Assembly: GCA_965221075.1 (NCBI GenBank)
Contig: OZ244865.1
Coordinates: 1,736,001-1,800,000, forward strand
Direction of reading: 5' to 3'
Length of the DNA: 64,000 nucleotides
Origin: UBA2970 sp965221075
GTDB taxonomy: Bacteria; Verrucomicrobiota; Verrucomicrobiia; Limisphaerales; AAA164-E04
Shown here: positions 34,016 to 43,067 of the stretch, piece by piece
How positions within the stretch are numbered: position 1 is the first letter of the stretch
How the letters are laid out: every line of letters begins with the position of its first letter
The notes under the pieces: model-generated
Databases searched by the model: none
Seen by the model: only the letters and a program-made list of their open reading frames with translations
What the model was told of the DNA's origin: nothing
Made by a program: the position numbers and the translations under genes

Positions 34016-35728
34016 GTGGCTCCCAAAGACGACTATCTGCTCGACACCCTGGTGGACATGGGGCTGCTCACCCATGGCCAGGTGGAGGAGGCGAGGTCCG
34101 ACGCGGAGCCCGCCGGGGAGGGGGTGCTCGACAGCCTGGTGGCCCGGGGCGACCTGCTTCCCGAGAGCGTGACCACCGCCAAGGCGGCCCAGGCCGGGGC
34201 CGAGGTGGTGGATCTGGACGGAATGCGGGTGGAGGACTCGGTGATCTCCTCGGTTCCCCGCAACATCGTCCGGCGCTTCAAGGCGGTGCCCATCTTCTCC
34301 ACCGAGGACTCGATCACCATGGTGGTCAGCGAGCCCAGCGATCTGGAGCTGATCGACGGCCTGCAGGTGGCCCTGGGCCGCCAGGTGGAGATCCGGGTCG
34401 CCAGCGAGGAGGAGATCGAGCGGACCATCGACCGCTACTACGGCAGGAAGCGGGAGGACTCGGTGGGGAAGATGATCCAGGACATCACCGAGGGGGAGGT
34501 GGAGATCGGCTCGATGGGCTCCCTGGAGGCCGACGACGGCATCGACGTGGAGGCCGATGCGCCGATCATCAAGCTGGTCAACCAGATCATCATCGACGCC
34601 TTCCGATCCCGCGCCTCGGACATCCACATGGAGCCCATGGCCGGCACGTTCAAGGTGCGCTACCGGATCGACGGGGTCCTCCACGAGGTGAAGGCGCCGC
34701 CCAAGGCCCTCCAGGGCTCCGTTATTTCGCGGCTGAAGATCCTCTCCGAAATGTCGATCAGCGAGCGGCGCATCCCCCAGGACGGCCGCATCAACATCGA
34801 GGTGGGCGAGGGCAAGAGCATCGACCTGCGGGTCTCCTGCGTTCCGACCACCCACGGGGAGAGCATCGTGATGCGCATCCTGGACAAGTCGGGCCTGCGG
34901 CTGGGACTGGCCGAGCTGGGCTTCTACGCCGACGACCAGGCGCGCTTCGAGGAGCTGATCGCCCTGCCCGACGGGATCCTGCTGGTGACCGGGCCCACCG
35001 GCTCGGGCAAGACCACCACCCTCTACTCCTGCCTCCACTTCATCAACCGCCCCGACCGCAAGATCATCACCGTGGAGGATCCGGTCGAGTACCAGCTGGA
35101 CGGCATCAACCAGGTGCAGGTGAACGAGCCGGTGGGCCTGACCTTCGCCCACGCGCTGCGCTCCATGCTGCGCCAGTCCCCCAACATCATCATGCTGGGC
35201 GAGATCCGCGATCTGGAGACCGCCACCATCGCGATTAACGCCTCGCTGACCGGCCACCTGGTCTTCTCCACCCTGCACACCAACGACGCCCCCAGCGCGG
35301 TCACCCGGCTGATGGACATCGGGATCAAGCCCTTCCTGGTGGCCTCGTCGGTCCGCTCCCTGATGGCCCAGCGGCTGGTCCGGAAGCTCTGCGGCAAGTG
35401 CGCCGCCTCCTACCAGCCCTCCGAGTCCGAGCTGCGCAGCATCGGGCTGGATCCGGGCAGCGTCGAGGATCCCGACTACAAGCGGGGGGAGGGCTGCTCC
35501 AGCTGCAACCACAGCGGCTACCGGGGGCGCTTCGGGATATTCGAGGTCTTCGTTCTGGACGACGACGCCCGCAAGCTGATCTACGACAAGGCCCCGGCCT
35601 CCACCCTGAGGGCCAAGGCCAGGGAGCTGGGAATGCGCACGCTGAGGGAGGACGGGGCCCGGAAGGTGGTCTCGGGGCTCACCTCGGTGGAGGAGGTGCT
35701 CAGGGTGACGGTGACCGACGCAGAGTAG
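34016..35728 (+). CDS. Type IV pilus/type II secretion assembly ATPase, PilB/GspE family (first copy)
   Basis: Cytoplasmic hexameric ATPase powering pilin or pseudopilin assembly; 570 residues. An N-terminal MshEN/T2SSE_N region (residues 1-140) is followed by the ATPase: SRASDIHMEP, RYRIDGVLHEV, Walker A GPTGSGKTTTLYS, the Asp box TVEDPVEYQLDGINQVQV, Walker B NIIMLGEIRD and the His box TLHTNDAPSAVTRLMDIG. The tetracysteine zinc site is CGKC...CSSCNHSGYRGR, characteristic of extension ATPases. It starts with GTG without a clear Shine-Dalgarno sequence, about 52 bases downstream of the predicted start point. A PilB paralogue lies two genes on. Confidence 0.93.
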   Translation: MAPKDDYLLDTLVDMGLLTHGQVEEARSDAEPAGEGVLDSLVARGDLLPESVTTAKAAQAGAEVVDLDGMRVEDSVISSVPRNIVRRFKAVPIFSTEDSITMVVSEPSDLELIDGLQVALGRQVEIRVASEEEIERTIDRYYGRKREDSVGKMIQDITEGEVEIGSMGSLEADDGIDVEADAPIIKLVNQIIIDAFRSRASDIHMEPMAGTFKVRYRIDGVLHEVKAPPKALQGSVISRLKILSEMSISERRIPQDGRINIEVGEGKSIDLRVSCVPTTHGESIVMRILDKSGLRLGLAELGFYADDQARFEELIALPDGILLVTGPTGSGKTTTLYSCLHFINRPDRKIITVEDPVEYQLDGINQVQVNEPVGLTFAHALRSMLRQSPNIIMLGEIRDLETATIAINASLTGHLVFSTLHTNDAPSAVTRLMDIGIKPFLVASSVRSLMAQRLVRKLCGKCAASYQPSESELRSIGLDPGSVEDPDYKRGEGCSSCNHSGYRGRFGIFEVFVLDDDARKLIYDKAPASTLRAKARELGMRTLREDGARKVVSGLTSVEEVLRVTVTDAE

Positions 35729-35762
35729 GGGGAGGAGTAAGAGGCGGCAGCGTCGCAGAAGC

Positions 35763-36881
35763 ATGTCCTACCAGATGTCAGACCTGTTGCAGCTGGTGGT
35801 CTCCGAGGAGGCCTCAGACCTGCACATCCGGGTGGGGATCCCGCCGGCCATCCGGGTCCACGGCACCCTCCACAAGGTGGAGGGGCCGACCCTCTCCAAG
35901 GACGACGCCGAGGAGCTGATGCGCAGCATCAGCTCCGAGGACCACATCCAGCAGGTGCGGGAGAACGGAGGGGCAGACTTCGCCTTCGCCCTGGGGGAGG
36001 TGGCCCGCTTCCGGGTCAGCGTGTTCAAGGAGCGGGGCGACTTCGCCATGGTCCTGAGGCAGATCCCCAGCAAGCTCCTGACCATGGAGCAGATCGGGAT
36101 TCCGCCCTCGGTCAAGGAGCTGCTCTACAAGCCCAGGGGCCTGGTCCTGGTGACCGGGCCCACCGGCTCGGGCAAGAGCACCACCCTGGCCAGCATGCTC
36201 GACATCATGAACGAGGAGCGCGAGGACGTGCACCTGGTCACGGTGGAGGATCCGATCGAGTACTACCACTACCACAAGAAGTCGGTGATCACCCAGCGAG
36301 AGGTGCACGTGGACGTGCCCAGCTTCGGGGAGGCGCTGCGCCGGGCTCTGCGCCAGGATCCGGACGTGATCCTGGTGGGGGAGATGCGCGACCTGGAGAC
36401 CATCGAGGCGGCGATCACCGCCGCCGAGACCGGGCACCTGGTCTTCGGCACCCTGCACACCACCGGAGCGGCCAAGACCATCGACCGGCTGGTCAACGCC
36501 TTCCCCACCAACCAGCAGGAGATGATCCGGATCCAGCTCTCCACCGTGCTCCAGTCGGTGATCTCGCAGCTGCTGCTTCCCCGGAGCGACAAGCCGGGGC
36601 GGGTGGCGGTCTTCGAGATCATGATCAACACCCCCTCCATCGCGGCCCTGATCCGGGACAACAAGACCTTCCGGATCAACTCCGACATCCAGACCGGGGC
36701 CAAGTACGGGATGATCACCCTCGACAGCTTCCTGCTCGACAAGTACTCCCAGGGCATCATCTCGGAGGAGGAGGTCATCACCAAGGCGCAGGATCCCTCC
36801 ACCATCATGGCCAAGCTCCAGGAGGTGCAGGAGGCGATGCGGGCCGCCGAGGAGGAGGAGCAGCAGCAGCAGGAAGGCTGA
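35763..36881 (+). CDS. pilT: Twitching-motility type retraction ATPase, PilT family
   Basis: 372-residue hexameric ATPase that normally depolymerises type IV pili. Features: SDLHIRVGIPPAIRVHG, Walker A GPTGSGKSTTLASM, Asp box TVEDPIEYYHYHKKS, Walker B DPDVILVGEMRD and the His box GTLHTTGAAKTIDRLVNAFP. The C-terminal retraction motif, usually AIRNLIRE, reads SIALIRD-like here (SIAALIRDNK), so it is degenerate. The tail is Glu/Gln-rich. Presence of a PilT points to a retractable pilus rather than a pure type II secretion system. Gap to the second PilB gene is 5 bases. Confidence 0.93.
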   Translation: MSYQMSDLLQLVVSEEASDLHIRVGIPPAIRVHGTLHKVEGPTLSKDDAEELMRSISSEDHIQQVRENGGADFAFALGEVARFRVSVFKERGDFAMVLRQIPSKLLTMEQIGIPPSVKELLYKPRGLVLVTGPTGSGKSTTLASMLDIMNEEREDVHLVTVEDPIEYYHYHKKSVITQREVHVDVPSFGEALRRALRQDPDVILVGEMRDLETIEAAITAAETGHLVFGTLHTTGAAKTIDRLVNAFPTNQQEMIRIQLSTVLQSVISQLLLPRSDKPGRVAVFEIMINTPSIAALIRDNKTFRINSDIQTGAKYGMITLDSFLLDKYSQGIISEEEVITKAQDPSTIMAKLQEVQEAMRAAEEEEQQQQEG

Positions 36882-36886
36882 CGCCC

Positions 36887-38602
36887 ATGTCCGACGCGTC
36901 GTCCCATCCCCTGATCGGCCTGCTCCAGGAGCGCGCCCTTCTGGACGATCTCCAGGTCGAGGAGATCCTGGGGGACCTGGGCAAGCAGGACCGCAGCGCC
37001 TGGCAGGTGGTCAAGGAGAAGGGGATCCTCGATCCGGCCACCATCCTCGGGGCCATCGCCGAGCACATGGGGGCCGAGGTGGTCGAGGTGGGCCCCGACA
37101 CGGTGACCGACGAGCTCAAGGAGATCGTCGACGGCGAGACCGCCAGCAACTACCGCTGCGTTCCGGTGCAGCTGGAGGACGGGATCCTGAAGGTGGCCCT
37201 GGCCGATCCCCTGGATCCCTCCCGGATCGACGAGATGGGCTACGTGATCCCCTATCCGGTGCAGATGGTGGTGGCCGATCCCGACGCGGTGGACGCCGCC
37301 ATCGCCTCGGCCTACGGGGGGGGCACGACGATCGAGAGCGGCATCGCCGGCATCCTGGAGGAGCTCGACGTGGAGGCCCGCGCCCTCGCCTCGGCGCAGG
37401 CCGCCGACTCCCTGGACGGGGCCCTGGACCTGGGGGGCGACTTCGAGCATTCGCCGATCATCAAGTTCGTCAACCTGGTGCTCTCCCAGGCGGTCCAGGA
37501 CCGGGCCAGCGACATCCACTTCGAGCCCTTCGAGAACGAGTACCGGATCCGCTACCGGGTGGACGGGGCCCTCTACGAGATGTCGCCTCCCCCCCGCACC
37601 CTGGCGGGGCCCATCGCCTCGCGCATCAAGATCATGTCCAACCTCAACATCTCCGAGCGGCGGCTCCCCCAGGACGGGCGCATCTCGGTGCAGCTGGCCG
37701 GACGGGAGGTGGATCTGCGCGTCTCCACGCTGCCCACCTCCTGGGGCGAGTCGGTGGTGCTGCGCGTGCTCGACCGCTCGGCGGTCTCCCTGGAGATCGA
37801 GAACCTGGGCTTTCCGCAGGACATCCTCGACTACACCTCCTCGGCGATCGAGCAGCCCAACGGGATCTTCGTGGTCACCGGGCCCACCGGCTGCGGCAAG
37901 ACCACCACCCTCTACTCCTGCCTGCGGCGGGTCAACCGCCCCGGATCGAAGCTGCTCACCGTGGAGGATCCGGTCGAGTTCGACATCGAGGGGATCATGC
38001 AGGTGCAGGTCAAGGAGTCGGTGGGGATGACCTTCGCTGCCGGTCTGCGCGCCTTCCTGCGCCAGGATCCCGACATCATCATGGTGGGGGAGATGCGGGA
38101 TCTGGAGACCTCGCAGATCGCGATCCAGGCCTCGCTGACCGGGCACCTGGTGCTCTCCACCCTCCACACCAACGACGCGCCGGGCACGGTCACCCGCCTG
38201 ACCGACATGGGGGTGGAGCCCTTCCTGGTCTCCTCCACCCTGGTGGGGGTGATGGGCCAGAGGCTGGTGCGGACCATCTGCTCCTCCTGCAAGACCCCCT
38301 TCGAGCCCACCGCCCAGCAGCTGGCCCTGGTCGGCCTCAACCCTAACGATATCGGCAGCAGGACGTTCCACTACGGTAGAGGATGCGCCGACTGCAACGA
38401 CTCGGGATACCTGGGACGCAAGGGGATCTTCGAGCTGCTTAGGGTGACCGACTCGATCCGCTCGCTGATCAACGATCGCGCCCCCTCGATGCTGATCAAG
38501 CAGAAGGCGATCGAGGAGGGGATGACCACGCTGCGCGACGACGGGCTGCGGAGCATATTCGAGGGCAGCACCACCATCGAGGAAGTGCTAAAGTACACCT
38601 AG
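36887..38602 (+). CDS. Type IV pilus/type II secretion assembly ATPase, PilB/GspE family (second copy)
   Basis: 571 residues, same architecture as the copy at 34016: an MshEN-like N-terminus (HPLIGLLQERALLDDLQVEE), then SDIHFEPFENEYRIRYRVDG, Walker A GPTGCGKTTTLYS (Cys replacing Ser), TVEDPVEFDIEGIMQVQV, Walker B DIIMVGEMRD, and zinc cysteines CSSCK...CADCNDSGYLGR. The two PilBs differ substantially in the N-terminal half, suggesting different partners rather than a recent duplication. It is directly followed by the PilC-like gene (16 bases), which may make this copy the one paired with that platform protein. Confidence 0.93.
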   Translation: MSDASSHPLIGLLQERALLDDLQVEEILGDLGKQDRSAWQVVKEKGILDPATILGAIAEHMGAEVVEVGPDTVTDELKEIVDGETASNYRCVPVQLEDGILKVALADPLDPSRIDEMGYVIPYPVQMVVADPDAVDAAIASAYGGGTTIESGIAGILEELDVEARALASAQAADSLDGALDLGGDFEHSPIIKFVNLVLSQAVQDRASDIHFEPFENEYRIRYRVDGALYEMSPPPRTLAGPIASRIKIMSNLNISERRLPQDGRISVQLAGREVDLRVSTLPTSWGESVVLRVLDRSAVSLEIENLGFPQDILDYTSSAIEQPNGIFVVTGPTGCGKTTTLYSCLRRVNRPGSKLLTVEDPVEFDIEGIMQVQVKESVGMTFAAGLRAFLRQDPDIIMVGEMRDLETSQIAIQASLTGHLVLSTLHTNDAPGTVTRLTDMGVEPFLVSSTLVGVMGQRLVRTICSSCKTPFEPTAQQLALVGLNPNDIGSRTFHYGRGCADCNDSGYLGRKGIFELLRVTDSIRSLINDRAPSMLIKQKAIEEGMTTLRDDGLRSIFEGSTTIEEVLKYT

Positions 38603-38618
38603 ACCGGAGCAAGGAAGC

Positions 38619-39908
38619 ATGCCCAAGTTCGAATACGTCGCCATGGATCTCAAGGGGAAGGAGATGCGCGGCACCCTGGATGTAGGCAGCCAGAACGAGG
38701 CCATCGCCCGCCTCAAGGAGATGCAGTACTTCCCCACCAAGGTCGCCGAGGTGGCCCCCGAGAAGCCCCGCAAGGGGGGCAGGCGGGCCGCGGCCGCCAC
38801 GGGCCAGAAGAAGAAGAAGGGGCTGGGCTCGATCGAGATCAACATCCCCTTCATCGGAGGGAGGGTGAAGCCCAAGGTGATGTGCACCTTCACCCGGCAG
38901 CTGGCGACTCTGGTGGACGCGGGGCTGCCCCTGCTGAGGGGCCTGAGGGTGCTGGCCCAGCAGGAGAAGAACTCGACCCTGCGCAGGATCATCGAGCAGC
39001 TGGGGGACAGCATCGAGGGGGGCAGCACCTTCTCCGAGGCCCTCGCCCAGCACCCCAAGGTGTTCAACAAGCTGTTCATCAACATGGTCAAGGCGGGCGA
39101 GATGGGGGGAGTTCTGGAGGTGGTGCTCAACCGGCTGTCCGAGTTCATGGAGAAGGCCGAGAAGATCAAGGGGAAGGTGAAGGCGGCGATGTTCTACCCC
39201 GCGGCGGTGATGACCGTGGCGGTGGGGATCATGGCCCTTCTGATGGTCTACGTGGTGCCCAAGTTCAAGGAGGTGTTCAGCGACATGTTCGACGGCGCCT
39301 CGCTGCCGGCCTTCACCCAGTTCGTGCTCGACACCAGCGACCTGATCGCCAACAACTTCCTGCTGACCAGCATCGTGGCTCTCTCGGCCTTCTTCCTGCT
39401 CTTCCTGGCGATCAAGACCCGCTGGGGGCGCTGGCTGTGGGACCGCGCCAAGCTGAGCTTCCCCATCCTGGGCCCGGTGATCCGCAAGGTTGCCATCAGC
39501 CGCTTCGCCCGCACCCTGGGCACCCTGGTCAGCAGCGGCGTCCCCATACTCCAGTCCCTGACCATCGTCCGGGAGACCACCGGCAACGTGGTAATCACCA
39601 ACGCGGTGATCGCCATCCACGAGAACGTGAAGGAGGGGGAGACCATCACCATCCCGATGGAGAAGGCGAAGGTCTTCCCTCCGATGGTGATCAGCATGGT
39701 GGACGTGGGGGAGCAGACCGGGGCCCTTCCCGAGATGCTGATGCGCATCGCCGACAACTACGACGAGGAGGTGGACAACGCGGTGGCGGCCATGACCTCG
39801 CTTCTTGAGCCGATCCTGATCGTCTTCCTGGGGGTGGTGGTGGGGGGGATCGTGATCGCCCTCTTCCTGCCGCTCATCGACATGATCGACAAGCTGGGCT
39901 CCGAATGA
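38619..39908 (+). CDS. Type IV pilus/type II secretion inner-membrane platform protein, PilC/GspF family
   Basis: 429 residues; integral inner-membrane protein on which the PilB and PilT ATPases act. Starts MPKFEYVAMDLKGKEMRG, typical of PilC. Two T2SSF domains: the first with FTRQLATLVDAGLPLLRGLRV and FINMVKAGEMGGVLEVVL, the second with SRFARTLGTLVSSGVPILQSL and ISMVDVGEQTGALPEML. Membrane segments are near residues 190-210, 240-260 and 395-420. A Lys-rich linker (GQKKKKGLGS) precedes the first domain. It directly precedes the pseudopilin genes. Confidence 0.93.
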   Translation: MPKFEYVAMDLKGKEMRGTLDVGSQNEAIARLKEMQYFPTKVAEVAPEKPRKGGRRAAAATGQKKKKGLGSIEINIPFIGGRVKPKVMCTFTRQLATLVDAGLPLLRGLRVLAQQEKNSTLRRIIEQLGDSIEGGSTFSEALAQHPKVFNKLFINMVKAGEMGGVLEVVLNRLSEFMEKAEKIKGKVKAAMFYPAAVMTVAVGIMALLMVYVVPKFKEVFSDMFDGASLPAFTQFVLDTSDLIANNFLLTSIVALSAFFLLFLAIKTRWGRWLWDRAKLSFPILGPVIRKVAISRFARTLGTLVSSGVPILQSLTIVRETTGNVVITNAVIAIHENVKEGETITIPMEKAKVFPPMVISMVDVGEQTGALPEMLMRIADNYDEEVDNAVAAMTSLLEPILIVFLGVVVGGIVIALFLPLIDMIDKLGSE

Positions 39909-39924
39909 CGCTACCGCCGCGGCG

Positions 39925-40710
39925 ATGAGGACCGTCATACCATCCAGGAGGAACGGGAGCCCCCCGGGCTTCACCCTGATCGAGCTGCTGGTGGTGATTG
40001 CCATCATCGCCATCCTTGCCGGGATGATCGTGGGCCTGTCGAGCATCTCCTTCAGCCAGCGGAGGATGGCGGCGGCGCAGGGGGAGCTGCGCAAGCTGGA
40101 GATGGCGATCGAGAGCTACAAGGCGGCCCTCGGGGCCTATCCCGCCTCGGCTCCTCCCAAGAGACCCGGTGTACAGGCATCGGACCAGGCTCCGCAGCCA
40201 GCCGCGGCGCCGGCCCGCCCCAGCCCGCTCTTCTACGAGCTGACCGGCAGCTACCTTGAACAGAAGAACGGGAGGGTGATCTACCGGTCCCGGGGAGGCC
40301 AGGACATCTCCCGGGAGGACTGCCAGAGGATCTTTGGGATCGGCGGCTTCCAGAACACGGCGAAGCTCCCCTCCAAGGCGCGGAACTTCGTCGAGCTGGA
40401 GGATCGGGACTACGCATCGATCCAGATCCCTGCGAACGGGGGCAGTGTCGGGGCCTCCGTGCTGGTCAGCCGTGTCGGCTGGCCCGCCAGTCCGCTCGAG
40501 GGAGCGGATCGCAGCGCTCTGCCTCTGGAGAGCTACCGCCCTTTCCCGGCGCCCGCCCCCCTGCGGACGCTCAATCCCTGGCAGTACCGTTCCGGCAGAC
40601 ATGCGGAGCACAACCAGGCCAGCTTCGATCTCTGGGCCTTCGTGCCTGCGGGCGACACCCTGTACCGCATTGACAACTGGAGCCGGGAGCCCATCGCGCT
40701 GAACCAGTAG
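39925..40710 (+). CDS. Type IV pilin/pseudopilin-like protein
   Basis: 261 residues with a class III signal: basic leader MRTVIPSRRNGSPPG, then FTLIELLVVIAIIAILAGM with Glu5. Cleavage and N-methylation are expected after Gly. The long N-terminal helix (about 16-65) leads into a C-terminal domain of about 190 residues with little similarity I recognise. That domain ends by naming a box common in verrucomicrobial pseudopilins (FDLWAFVPAGDTLYRIDNW). GspG-like in general build but longer. Processing needs a prepilin peptidase encoded elsewhere. Confidence 0.88.
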   Translation: MRTVIPSRRNGSPPGFTLIELLVVIAIIAILAGMIVGLSSISFSQRRMAAAQGELRKLEMAIESYKAALGAYPASAPPKRPGVQASDQAPQPAAAPARPSPLFYELTGSYLEQKNGRVIYRSRGGQDISREDCQRIFGIGGFQNTAKLPSKARNFVELEDRDYASIQIPANGGSVGASVLVSRVGWPASPLEGADRSALPLESYRPFPAPAPLRTLNPWQYRSGRHAEHNQASFDLWAFVPAGDTLYRIDNWSREPIALNQ

Positions 40711-40717
40711 CTGGAGG

Positions 40718-41521
40718 ATGATGACCTCGAAGAACCGGATACGGAAGCAGGCCGCCAGGGGCTTCACCCTGATCGAACTCCTGGTGGTCATCGCCATCAT
40801 CGCCATATTGGCCGGGATGATCGTGCCCTCGCTCTCCAAGGCCAAGATCCGGGCCAAGGTGGTGGCGGCAAAGAACGAGATAACCATGCTAAGGACCGCC
40901 ATCAAGCAGTACGAGAACACCTACTCGCGCCAGCCATTTCCACCCAGTTTTCGCCCAATCAATGATACGCATCGCTCCGATTTCACTTTCGGCACCATCG
41001 GCGCTGATGGAAATCGCCTGCTCAACAAACAAGGAGTTTTTCTTGATCAGGTGTCCAATACCCGTACCGGCGGATTGCCAGCAAACGCAAGCAACGAGCA
41101 GCTGATAGTCATTCTGCAGGGCCTGACCAGCTACCCCAACGGACAGCCAACCGCAAACATAAACCACAAACTCAACCACAAGAAGCACAATTTCCTGGGC
41201 GACACCGCGGCTACCGACCGGATCAATGCGCCCGGCCTGGGCCCTGATCTGGTCTACCGCGATCCCTGGTCCAACCCCTACATCGTCTCCCTGGACCTGG
41301 ATTACAGTGACACCACATCGGACGCGTTCTACCGAATACCTGCTGTCTCTAAAATTCCCGGATCTGCCATCGGCCATTTTGGACTCACCGAATCCAGCCA
41401 GGGTTTCGAGTATCAGGGTTCGGTGATGGTCTGGTCTTTTGGGCCTGACGGAAGAGTCGACGAGGGGTCCAGCGCGCTCTCGGGGAGCAATGAGGACAAC
41501 ATTCTGAGCTGGGCAAGGTAG
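40718..41521 (+). CDS. Type IV pilin/pseudopilin-like protein
   Basis: 267 residues; leader MMTSKNRIRKQAARG, then FTLIELLVVIAIIAILAGM with Glu5. GGAGG precedes the ATG. The first 65 residues closely resemble the upstream pseudopilin at protein and DNA level. The C-terminal region (FEYQGSVMVWSFGPDGRVDE) has the WSxGPDG(R/K) pattern found in GspG-like proteins. From about 40940 to 41240 the coding sequence becomes distinctly AT-richer than its own N-terminal part. Confidence 0.88.
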   Translation: MMTSKNRIRKQAARGFTLIELLVVIAIIAILAGMIVPSLSKAKIRAKVVAAKNEITMLRTAIKQYENTYSRQPFPPSFRPINDTHRSDFTFGTIGADGNRLLNKQGVFLDQVSNTRTGGLPANASNEQLIVILQGLTSYPNGQPTANINHKLNHKKHNFLGDTAATDRINAPGLGPDLVYRDPWSNPYIVSLDLDYSDTTSDAFYRIPAVSKIPGSAIGHFGLTESSQGFEYQGSVMVWSFGPDGRVDEGSSALSGSNEDNILSWAR

Positions 41522-41526
41522 ACGTC

Positions 41527-42285
41527 ATGAATCCGTCTGGAGCGTGCGAGAATCGGAAGGCTTTCTCCCTGGTAGAGCTGATGGTGGTGATCTCCATCAT
41601 CGGCTTCCTCTCGCTGCTAGCCCTCCCCTCCATGAAAGGGATAGGGAGGTCCGCCCGGATCCAGGCCGCAGAGCGGCAGCTCCTTGACGATCTGGGCCTG
41701 GGCCGCCAGCTAGCCATGAGCCAGCGGAGCGATGTCTACTTCGTCTTCCTCGACCATAGGTCGTTCGATCCCGATTTGGTTGATCCTGAGCTTAATTCAA
41801 ATTCCGAACAGCGCCTGAGAATCCAAGAGCTGTGGGAAGGAGTCTATTCGGGCTATGCCTTGTACTCTCGCCGACAGGTGGGCAGCCAGCCGGGGCGTCC
41901 GGTGTCTGCCTACTTGAGCGACTGGAAATTCCTTCCCGAAGGCATTTTTTTCAGGCCATTAAAAGGTGTTCACGATCATCAATTGGTGGGTGGTTTGATT
42001 GTTCCCGGAATTCCCTTCCCCAATGGAGACAGCCAGAGTAGGACCATTGCACCTGCACTACTTTTTAATTCCCAGGGGAGTTTGTATCAGTTCCCATACG
42101 GGACTAACACCATTGACTTGATGGAAGGGAGCATCTCCCATCTTTTTAACAGGGATCAGCATGGCCGCATCACATCATTTCCTCCTCTTTTTACTCAACA
42201 GGCTGAGCGGAACCTGACTCTGGTGAGCCAGCTGGAAATTGATTATCAATCGGGGAGAGCACGCGTCTTGGATCCTCTAAAATGA
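41527..42285 (+). CDS. Pseudopilin-like protein, GspH-type; candidate Verru_Chthon cassette protein D
   Basis: 252 residues. Class III signal with leader ending RKA and mature start FSLVELMVVISIIGFLSLL; residue -1 is Ala instead of Gly. The N-terminal helix continues QAAERQLLDDLGLGRQLAMS, a GspH/FimT-like feature. The C-terminal domain is unfamiliar and is encoded by markedly AT-rich codons, especially 41900-42260. It is the first of four consecutive genes whose order and sizes fit what I remember of the Verru_Chthon cassette (TIGR02596, 02598, 02599, 02600). The letter assignment is tentative. Confidence 0.8.
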   Translation: MNPSGACENRKAFSLVELMVVISIIGFLSLLALPSMKGIGRSARIQAAERQLLDDLGLGRQLAMSQRSDVYFVFLDHRSFDPDLVDPELNSNSEQRLRIQELWEGVYSGYALYSRRQVGSQPGRPVSAYLSDWKFLPEGIFFRPLKGVHDHQLVGGLIVPGIPFPNGDSQSRTIAPALLFNSQGSLYQFPYGTNTIDLMEGSISHLFNRDQHGRITSFPPLFTQQAERNLTLVSQLEIDYQSGRARVLDPLK

Positions 42286-43067
42286 GAACTGGATCCGGAC
42301 CCAGGAGAGAGAGCGGAGGGTTCACCATGGTGGAGATCGCTCTCTCCATCGCCATTGTGGCCCTGGCCATGGTTGCCCTGATCGGAGTCCTGCCATCGGG
42401 GCTGCAGGTCCAGAAGGACAACCGCGAGGAGACGGTAGTCAACCAGGATGGCACCTTTCTTCTGGAGGCGCTGAGGGGCGGAGTCGCAGGAATCCCGGAT
42501 CTGACCAAATACGTAGAGAAGCTCGAATCAACCGATATCTCCTTGAAGAATGGAGAGGAGATCGAGACTATGGTGGCGAGCAGCCTACCAGGATCTGGCC
42601 TGCTCCTTTCGGACTCGGAGACCATTCTCGATTTGCTCTCCCGGATCTCGATGTACTGGGATCCGGACACATCAAGCTGGGTGCGAAACCGAACCGCCAT
42701 GCTGATGCGCCCCATCAGCGGCGATGCTTCGCAGCGGATGCAGGATCCAGACTTCCGAGAGAGCGCCTTCACCTACCTAGTAACTCCCACTATCCTCCCC
42801 TACAGCCTGCCCTCTTCCCAGGTAGGGGACCGGCCCACGCCATCACGAAACGTGGTCAACAACCTCTACCATGTCCGCCTTCATTTCCGCTGGCCGGTCG
42901 CCGATATCCACCAGGAGGGCCTGACGGACGTTGATTACCCGGTGGGCAGCAAGGAGAAGGTGTTCAACGCTCTGATCAGCGGCAGTCGGGCGGAGATCGA
43001 GGCTCCGTTCCACTCCGAGCCCCTGGTCGTCTTCCGTTCCCACCAGTACCAGTCCCTGCCGCGATGA
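42282..43067 (+). CDS. Pseudopilin-like protein; candidate Verru_Chthon cassette protein B
   Basis: 261 residues. Class III signal: leader ending ESGG, mature start FTMVEIALSIAIVALAMVAL, with Glu5. The continuation (IGVLPSGLQVQKDNREETVV) resembles GspI/PilV-type minor pseudopilins. The start ATG overlaps the preceding stop (ATGA), and its own stop overlaps the next start (ATGATG), so the cassette is translationally coupled. The C-terminal portion includes YHVRLHFRWPVA and is otherwise unassigned. Confidence 0.8.
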   Translation: MRTGSGPRRESGGFTMVEIALSIAIVALAMVALIGVLPSGLQVQKDNREETVVNQDGTFLLEALRGGVAGIPDLTKYVEKLESTDISLKNGEEIETMVASSLPGSGLLLSDSETILDLLSRISMYWDPDTSSWVRNRTAMLMRPISGDASQRMQDPDFRESAFTYLVTPTILPYSLPSSQVGDRPTPSRNVVNNLYHVRLHFRWPVADIHQEGLTDVDYPVGSKEKVFNALISGSRAEIEAPFHSEPLVVFRSHQYQSLPR

